A stretch of 64,000 bases of DNA from the NCBI RefSeq assembly GCF_024586455.1, contig NC_065921.1, forward strand, positions 75,103,226-75,167,225, read 5' to 3'. A model generated the notes under the pieces. The model ran no database searches, was not told where the DNA came from, and was given only the letters and a program-made list of their open reading frames with translations. Positions within the stretch are counted from its first letter, which is position 1; each line of letters begins with the position of its first letter. This stretch comes from Bactrocera neohumeralis (Eukaryota; Arthropoda; Insecta; Diptera; Tephritidae). Positions 57,261 to 64,000 of this stretch are shown in pieces. The translations under genes were made by a program, and so were the position numbers.

Positions 57261-57764
57261 ATGGAATTAACTCGTGAACATTTTCGTGCGATCATTTTTC
57301 ACAACTTTCAACGTGGATTATCACGACAAGAGTGCATCGATGAACTAAAATCTTTGTATGGCTATGAAGCACCATCCTATAGCACTGTGAAAAACTGGTA
57401 CAACGAATTCAATCGTGGCCGACGCTCGCTCAAAGACGAATTCTGTGAAGGTCGTCCAAAAACAGCCGTTGTGCCAGAAAACATTGATGCCGTACGTGAA
57501 CTGATAATGCAAGACCGTAATGTAACATACCTTCAGATAGAGGCATGCCTATGCATTTCTCCCACCAGCATACATTCGATATTGCATGAACACCTGGCCG
57601 TAAAAAAGGTTTGTTCTCGTTGGATCCCGCACAATTTGAGAATCGCTCAAAAAAAGGCTCGTGTGGATTGGTGTAAAGAAATGCTGAAAAAATACGATCG
57701 CGGTGCTTCAAAAGACGTTTATAAGATCGTCACAGGTGACGAATCATGGATCTATGCGTATTAA
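57261..57764 (+). CDS. N-terminal mariner transposase, DNA-binding part and first catalytic Asp only
   Basis: An unbroken 167-codon frame starting MELTREHFRAIIFHNFQRGL. Residues about 1-55 form the first helix-turn-helix (QECIDELKSLYG, STVKNWYNEFNRGRRSL). Residues about 75-120 form the second (VTYLQIEACLCISPTSIHSI). The linker KKVCSRWIPHNL follows, and VTGDESWIYAY near residue 158-167 carries the first catalytic Asp. A stop replaces the codon after YAY, and PETKQQS remains readable beyond it. Full-length mariner transposases have about 345 residues. The product could bind the terminal repeats but not cut; whether it is expressed is unknown. Confidence 0.75.
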   Translation: MELTREHFRAIIFHNFQRGLSRQECIDELKSLYGYEAPSYSTVKNWYNEFNRGRRSLKDEFCEGRPKTAVVPENIDAVRELIMQDRNVTYLQIEACLCISPTSIHSILHEHLAVKKVCSRWIPHNLRIAQKKARVDWCKEMLKKYDRGASKDVYKIVTGDESWIYAY

Positions 57765-57786
57765 CCCGAAACAAAACAGCAATCGT

Positions 57787-57841
57787 CAAAAAAAAAAAAA
57801 AAAAATAAAAAAAAAAAAATAAAAAAAATAAAAAAAAAATT
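57787..57841 (+). repeat. Nearly pure A tract
   Basis: About 55 bases of A with three isolated T interruptions. It occupies the deletion joint of the mariner and may itself be amplified. Confidence 0.97.
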
Positions 57842-57903
57842 TTTCGTTGATAAATAGGCCTATTTACATTATTAGGCCAGAAATATATATAACAATCTAC
57901 GTA

Positions 57904-58660
57904 TACAGTTATAAATATATACATATGTTTATATAAGTATGTTGGATAAACACATATATATACATAAGTTTATATGTATACCATAAAATATTATGAAAAG
58001 ATCGTTATCTTCATTTTGGTAGGTCAATTTGTATGGCAGCTATAACCTTTTGTGCTCCAATATAGAGGATTCCAGCTAATAGAGCGATTTCTTGATGAGA
58101 AAAGGATGTAGGCATAATTTTAGATCGATATCTCAAAATCTGAAGAACCAATTCGCGTATATACTAATGAACAGACAGACGTACATGGCAAGAACGATTC
58201 AACTAGTTACGTTAATTACACTGGCCTACAAAAAAAATTGTTTGGTTTGGTGCAGCTCTGTGCGCATCAGTAGTCGGTATAGTAGGTAGGCTGAACCACA
58301 AACCCGCTACTAGATGTTTTTTCTTCTTTCTTATGAACAAGAGCTGATATGGAAAATGTGACTTCTTCTCGTATCAACTCACAAAATACATCCAAAATCA
58401 GGGTATAAAATCTTAGGCACCAAAATGAGTGAAGGCCAGTGTTATTTATATCTAGACATTAAAGGAACTCGTAGGTTTCCTTTTGGGTATTAGAAAGCTT
58501 ATTATACCCAATTCAGGTTACGTCAAGTATAGTAGGTCAAAGTTCTGGTGTAATTCATTTTGAGATTCCCCAACCTTTTAAACAGAAAAACAGAGAAACC
58601 TCAAATTCAAATGGGAATGTTTGTTAACATTCGAAAGAAAATTCTTTAGCATTAATTTTT
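57904..58660. repeat. Inverted copy of the 154-bp family and unassigned flank
   Basis: Bases 58018-58050 read ggtcaatttgtatggcagct, the complement of the family word gctgccatacaaattgac. cagacagacgtacatggc at 58172-58189 is the complement of the leader with CTGTCTG. The remainder to 58660 shows no gene. Confidence 0.6.
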
Positions 58661-58679
58661 TGAAGATTATCTCTTTCAA

Positions 58680-59560
58680 ATGTTGGCCGCGGCTACATCC
58701 CTGATGATTCATCCGTTGAGTCCAATTTTCGAAGACTCGTTCCAGCACTTCAACTCATAACTGGCGAATGACACGCGTGTTGTTTTGCTTCAAGGCCTGA
58801 ATCGAAGCGGAATTGATAGACTTTAATCATTACATAACTCCACAGAAAAACGTCTGACGGTGTGAAATCACAAGATCTTGGTGGCCAATCGACCGGCCCA
58901 AAATGTGAAATTATCTGCTCACCGAAGTGTTCTCACATTAAGTTCACTGATTGATGCGAAGTGTGGGAAGTGGCGCCGTCTTGTTGAAACGAAATATCAC
59001 CAAAACCACGAGCTTTAATTCCAGGCACCAAATAGTCGGTAATCATGGCGCGATAACAGTCGCCATTGTTGGTTATATTCTCACCGGCATCATTTTTGAA
59101 GAAATAGGGACCGATGATCACAGCAAACTGCTGTCTTTTCTGAATGAAGTGGAAGCTATTGAATCTCTTCAGGTTGCTCTTCGCCCCAAATCTGATAAGT
59201 TTTGCTTGTTTACATACTCGTTGATCCAGAAATGGCAAACATCGCTGAACAAAATTTGGCTCGAAAACGTCGAAGTTTCTAGGAACTTTTCAAGAAGCCA
59301 CAAAACGAAGTAATGACGCTTGATTGGCTTCAGTTCTTGCTCAAGCTATATTTTGCACGCTTTCATTTTAAGGTCTCGACGTGAAATGCGCCAAGTCGTT
59401 CCATATGTCAGTTCGAGTTACTGCGAACGGTGCTGAACCGACTCTTCACGGTCTTCGTGTACACTCTCAGCTACGACTGCTATATTTTCTTGACTTTGAC
59501 ATAAACAACAGTAACGCTGGTAACGCCACTTTTCGAAAATTGTCAAACCACACGTTTTTA
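58680..59560 (-). pseudogene. Tc1/mariner-type transposon (family C, copy 3)
   Basis: Minus-strand motifs in order: QSQ...LTYGTTWRI (about 59440-59400), ILFSDVCHFWINEYVNKQNL (59280-59210, Asp kept, the following Glu replaced by Val), IGPYFFKNDAGENITNNGDC and RAMITDYLVPGIKARGFGDI (59115-59000), FQQDGATSHTSHQ (58998-58960), and PVDWPPRSCDFTPSD (58900-58850). The spacing between the second and third Asp is about 36 residues. The last two-thirds are nearly continuous with a few frame changes. It is the best-preserved copy of the family here. Confidence 0.82.
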
Positions 59561-61135
59561 GCTTAACTTATGCCTCAGTTATAGCACTTTATAATATCTT
59601 TTTTTCGTTTAACTCAATTTTTTAGCAATTTCATTTAGTTTAAATGTTGCCTACCTTTAGGGAGTTATTCCATAATTCAAAAGATAGGGATATGACCATA
59701 ATCAATTGATATTTCTCATTACATTTAGTTAATAAACTTCCAAAATTCGTGTTGGAATCCTAAACGTTTCATTAAAGTATAGAATGTGCAGGAAAACAAC
59801 ATTACTAGTGTGTATTTAATAGCGCCTGAAGGTAGGCCACAACGCTAGTTGCGAACTTTTATGCTTGGCTTGCTATTTATTGGCTTTTATACTTTAACTA
59901 CATTTGAAAATGGCAAATTAAAATTTAATTACCTTAATGGAGCGCTGAGATTTAAGTGGCATTCGAATGGTCAAAACTTTTAATTTAACTCAATGTTGCT
60001 GCATGCAAATATGTTTATGACGAGAATGCACTTTAGAAAATTATGTGTGTAAAATATATAGGTGCTCGGCAGTGCTTCTGGGTGATAGTACAGACCATAA
60101 AGTCTTTGAAAAATTACTCAAATATGCGAAAAAGGCAATTTAGGTAAAAAGTATAGAGGTTAATTTAATTAAAAACATATAAAATAATTAAGTTTGTGGC
60201 ATTTCAATTAGAAAGCAAGATTTTCTCACTGTTACTTCGGCATTATGTTAAAATAGCTTAAGTCGACTTAAGCTAAAGCCAGTAATTTGATTTTAAACAA
60301 AAATTTAGGCAAGTTATTCGAGAATGATTTATATATGGTAAATCAAGTCCTCCGGTGTCTCAGTACTTCTAAGCTAAGACACAAACCTGCAGTCGCAAGT
60401 ATGTTGCCTACAATTATACTTGTTCGCTAGAGCTTTAATCGACTTAAGCCATTTCACATATTAGCAAATATTAAGCACCAATCAAAGTTGAAATCTTATG
60501 TTGAGATGGAAGTAAACAAATGTTTGTGTCACTTGAAAAATATAAATTTGATTCACTTATCAAATTGTAATATCAAACACATCAATTATTCAGTGAAACT
60601 AAAAACTTTGCAACTTTAAGAAATTATTATTATTTCATTTACAATGGCGTGTGCCAATAAATAAAACGAAATTTATTTGATTTTGATTTGATTTCTTTAA
60701 CATAGCATCTTCATTAGTTTTCATTACATTTCAATGTATTTTACTGACTTATAACACTATATTTTGAAACTGACTGTTTAATTAATTTTTAACAAGCAAT
60801 TTCGAAATTTCTTTTACTTACAGTTACCTATGAATGTGTGAATAACTGTCTCAAATATTGAGCTGGGAATGTATTTTGCAATTGCGCATTTGAAGGTAAG
60901 CAGCAAGAGTTCGATTTACATTGTTTATTTTACTTCAACAGCAGCAAAAGTTCAAAATTTAATTGCAGTTCTATCAAAGCAAAAAATTTCTAATATTAAT
61001 ATTTAAACAAAAAGACGAAAAAGCGCTGACTTCGGTTGCACAGAAACTAGAATATTTTTCTTCTGCTTCTTTACACCGTTTACGAGATTATATCCGAGTT
61101 AATAACAGCGCGCCCGTCGTTCTTCCTTTCGCTAT
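59561..61135. other. No gene recognised
   Basis: A/T-rich sequence without long frames; ttaagtcgacttaagc at about 60260 is a short palindrome. Nothing else stands out. Confidence 0.45.
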
Positions 61136-61139
61136 TTGG

Positions 61140-61730
61140 TGCAAAGGGAGATTCCTAGCGTAGCCAGGTCCTTCTCCATCTGATCTTTTCAGCGGAGTGG
61201 AGGTCTTTCGCATCCTTTGCTTCTCCCGCCGGGTATGTGTCGAATACTTTCAGAGCTGGAGTGTTTTCATTCATTCGGACGACATGCACTAGCCAGCGTA
61301 GCCGCTGTTTCTTAATTCGCTGAACTACATATGCCAATGTCGTCGTATATCTCTACGACTCCGAAGTTATGAATGTCAACAGTGACGTGGGAGTCAAGCG
61401 ACCCTCTTACTTCGCTTCTTTGTCGAACCTGGATAAAGTAGAACTAACGGCGCGGTTGTTGAGGTCAATGATATCAAATTTACGGCTTACGCCAGTAGCT
61501 GAACACTCTTATGGAAGATGGTACCTTCTCTATTCAGCATCTGCAGCTCGAATTATTTTCTCCAACAATAGATTGAAGAAGTCGCTCGTTAGGGGGTTGC
61601 CTTGTCTGAAACCTTGTTTGGTGTCGAACGGCTCGGAGAGGTCCTTCCCATTCCTGACGGAGCTTTTAGTATTCTCAATGTCAGTTTACACAACCGCGCT
61701 ATTTTTGAGGGAATTTCTACACACAATACA
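61140..61730 (-). pseudogene. RTE-like retrotransposon, RT palm and C-terminal block with internal deletions
   Basis: On the minus strand from about 61700: GKDLSEPFDTKQGFRQGNPL, FFNLLLEKIIRAADAE (RT motif with QGN), then NNRAVSSTLSRFDKEAK. It ends with the block YVVQRIKKQRLRWLVHVVRM (61330-61270) and ALKVFDTYPAGEAKD. The YADD segment and the VLLYGAE block seen in the copy at 38584 are missing between them. Not functional. Confidence 0.75.
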
Positions 61731-61979
61731 CACAAATGTTGTTCTTCACTCTCTTTTGCTATCTACGACACCATAATCAAGCCCGTTATATTCCATCAAA
61801 CTAAGATAATGTGGGCTTTTAAATAAACATGTCTCTGAAAATTTGAAAATCCTCTCTCCTCTCATAGTTACCAAACTATGACGGCCTTTTTTTCTGCTCA
61901 CATACTTGTGAATAAGTTGTGAATACATAGAAGCCCTTGAAGAAGAAAAGAAGGTTATGTTGTCAGTTTCAGACTACCT

Positions 61980-62765
61980 GACTATTGCAGTGATTTTCAA
62001 GTCGACGTTGCTGCCATTTACTGTTCCGGAGTCTCCCTCATAGAAGATAATGTCAGAAGCTAGCGATACTAACTTTGAGCACACTACCCGTGCATTCAAA
62101 GCTCGTTAAAGAATATCAAACTTGTTGCCAGTGGCATCGAACCACTTAATGATAAGATAAGTTGGGGCACCAGGCAACAGCAGAATCGCAAGTACCTGTA
62201 AAGCTAACGAGGTAGAACTTAGCACGCTTCACGGAATGTTGTTGTTGTTGTAGCGGCAGAACTCTGCCGATTTAACATTCCTCGGCCGGAAAAAAAAGCC
62301 GGCTCCATTCCAGTTACGTAGATCCGTCGTGGGAACAGAACAGCGGGATCTTGGTCAGAGTTAGGTTACCATCGATTCAAACGCTGTCGGAAAATCCTTT
62401 TGCTTCAAATTCGATCTCTAGAGATCCAGCCAGCTCTTTGCCTCCAGTAAGCCTAGGCTCTTCCTAGTTGTGGGAATTTTAACAGGCCATTGCCCATCAG
62501 CGTTCATGCTGTAAGGTTGGGAATCTTATCAGACGAGGTGAAAATATCTCAACTCTTCCTTTTTGTTTGTACAGCGTTTGCAAGCGCACACCTTCAGATA
62601 TCCCAGTGAGCTGAAGAGAATAGAAAATAAACGCCTAAGCAAATTGGTATGGGCCTCAAGGCCCTTTCCCGAATTATACGATCGGCGAAGTTATATCTTT
62701 ATGGGTTAATAAAGGACAGTTCAAGTGCGATCCCAAGATCAGCCAGCTAACCTAACCTAAAATAA
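61980..62765 (+). pseudogene. Jockey/I-type retrotransposon RNase H end, split by an insertion
   Basis: The plus strand reads DFQVDVAAIYCSGVSL (61993-62040), the second acidic block of RNase H, then VGAPGNSRIASTCKANEVEL (62163-62222), the WVPGH...KADELA block. After an inserted tail at 62237-62345 it resumes with VGILTGHCPS (62471-62500), and RPFPELYDRRSYIFMG lies at 62660-62708. The copy ends in cctaacctaa near 62760. Frame changes are present throughout. Confidence 0.65.
62237..62345 (-). mobile_element. Short 3' tail of a non-LTR retrotransposon, inserted
   Basis: Read on the minus strand it ends ccgctacaacaacaac and contains cacgacgg, ctacgtaactgg and a ccggccgagg block. It matches the tail at 28575 in order and orientation of words. 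At about 109 bp it is a strongly 5'-truncated insertion lying inside the RNase H relic of another element. Confidence 0.65.
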
Positions 62766-64000
62766 GTACACTTACGTATATTGGATACTAATAATATTTC
62801 AGTTTGCAATATGCCAAATTTAATGTTACTGAATTTATGCACATAAATATACTTTCAATGACATATGTTTCCACATTTCACAATAACTTCGTTGACAAAC
62901 AGAAATTGGAATTTTCCCACTGCGCTCTTAATTTGGCTATACAAGTGCCATACAGTGCTTTACAATTAAGGCAGCAGATATTTTCATTGATTTGACGACT
63001 GCTGTCATTAAATTTGACATCAGCAAGACAATGCTAAAACTAGGTTGTAGGTAAAAAGCTTTAGTAAAGATAGAAATTTAAAGAGTTATAAAAAAATATA
63101 TTGCAAAAAAGAAAGCATTTTGACACGATTTTGACATATATCGATGTACATTTTACTCCTAAAAAATAAAGTTTAAACAAGTTAGTGCTGATTTTGAAAG
63201 CTTCAGGCTGGAAATATATTCTAATAGCATATAGGCGAGAAATGAAGGAGTTGCTAATATGTTTTGTCGCGTAAAAAAAGAGTTTCCCTACCAAAGCAAA
63301 AACCGCAAACACAAATGTTGCCAATTTGGTCGAACACCAGGTTTAGTTTGTTCGTTTCACTACTCTCCGACACTTGACGAACCGAAGACAACTAATTGTA
63401 TTCTAGAGTTGAAAGAATTGTTGAAGCGATAGTTGTCAAACTAAGTGTGTCAATCAAAAAATATGGTCAGTATATTAACAATAATCTGGTAACTGAATCA
63501 TATCACGAAATAAACTTACCAATTGAAGCGATTGTGTTTCTGTTAGGAAACTTTTGTACTTGCAATTAAATTTATGACAAATTTGACACGGTCTGACAAA
63601 AAAATATATTTTCAAGAATTTTAAAACACATCTTTATTACTAGCTTTAAAACTTGCTCTTGAGCCAGTAACACGGTATGCCAAACAATTACCAAATCAAT
63701 AAAGCCAGAGTGTGAATGAACAGACTCGCATTTGCAGCAAACTTTGTTATATTACTCTTAATTAGAATTCATATTTTTTATAAGCTGAATAAAATTATTA
63801 ATATTTCTGTGTTTGCTATATTTAATAAATAATCGCCAAAATATATCAGAACTCACTGTGTACATCGTTATTTTCGAGTTCTCGCTAATAGCTTTTAAAA
63901 CACTTGCCACTGCGGAATTTTGCATTTATTATTCGCATCGATTAACAAAAAATTGCCTAAATTAACCGAAAATCAAATGAGATGAATCAATAAAAGTGTA
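62766..64000. other. No gene recognised
   Basis: A/T-rich sequence. The frames at 62804-62995 (plus) and 63061-63324 (minus) have no family resemblance. Confidence 0.45.

Larger units (their letters stand above)
57083..57903 (+). mobile_element. Mariner with both ends and an A-rich core (family G)
   Basis: TA at 57083-57084 is followed by cgagggctgctatatatatt and ctggcctag. The right end, 57871-57901, reads in complement as a variant of the same sequence (taggccagaa...atatataacaatctacg) with TA at 57902-57903. In between, an intact N-terminal transposase frame (57261-57764) runs into about 55 bases made almost only of A (57787-57841). The middle and C-terminal parts of the transposase are missing. 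It is an internally deleted mariner with ends that could still be recognised by a transposase of the family. Confidence 0.85.

Overview
The window looks like AT-rich, repeat-laden insect DNA, most probably from a tephritid fruit fly or a close dipteran relative. The grounds are the many mariner/Tc1 remnants, the non-LTR retrotransposon 3' ends rich in CAACAAC, the short A/T microsatellites and the absence of any bacterial-type gene. The species call is inference. No conserved host gene can be recognised with confidence. The window reads as intergenic or long-intron sequence, and a 100-base assembly gap lies at 28686-28785.

Layout. 1-5.3 kb: a deleted mariner with terminal repeats and TA flanks, a 713-bp inverted-repeat element of unknown type, and a stretch of diverged repeats spaced about 0.7 kb apart. 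6.9-13.4 kb: MITE-like elements, including one filled with a GGTTATA minisatellite. 14.7-15.5 kb: a decayed mariner. 18.9-21.1 kb: two long TTTAAG hexamer arrays in opposite orientation around a 1.1-kb spacer. 22.7-24.1 kb: extremely AT-rich DNA, then a 140-bp MITE with perfect 19-bp ends. 26-34.5 kb: non-LTR retrotransposon fragments, two transposons, an exact 154-bp tandem repeat and a 122-bp tandem repeat. 35.7-41.8 kb: retrotransposon RNase H, RTE-like and ORF1 pieces plus three transposon remnants. 43-50 kb: a Jockey-type end, three mariners, the second copy of the 713-bp element and a fold-back element. 50-55 kb: two R1-like retrotransposon copies. 57-59.6 kb: a mariner with both ends and an unbroken N-terminal transposase frame, then another transposon. 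61-62.8 kb: retrotransposon pieces nested in one another.

There is no operon or pathway here. The content is a history of insertions, internal deletions, tandem amplification and nesting. Possible host coding sequence is limited to three weak candidates: a 63-codon frame with a signal-peptide-like start (52205), a putative last exon followed by AATAAA (45880, minus strand) and a 169-codon hydrophobic frame (37811). The most unusual structures are two minisatellites built inside one mariner family (a 20-bp unit at the terminus and a 12-bp unit at the deletion joint), the facing hexamer arrays, and the intact N-terminal-only mariner transposase.
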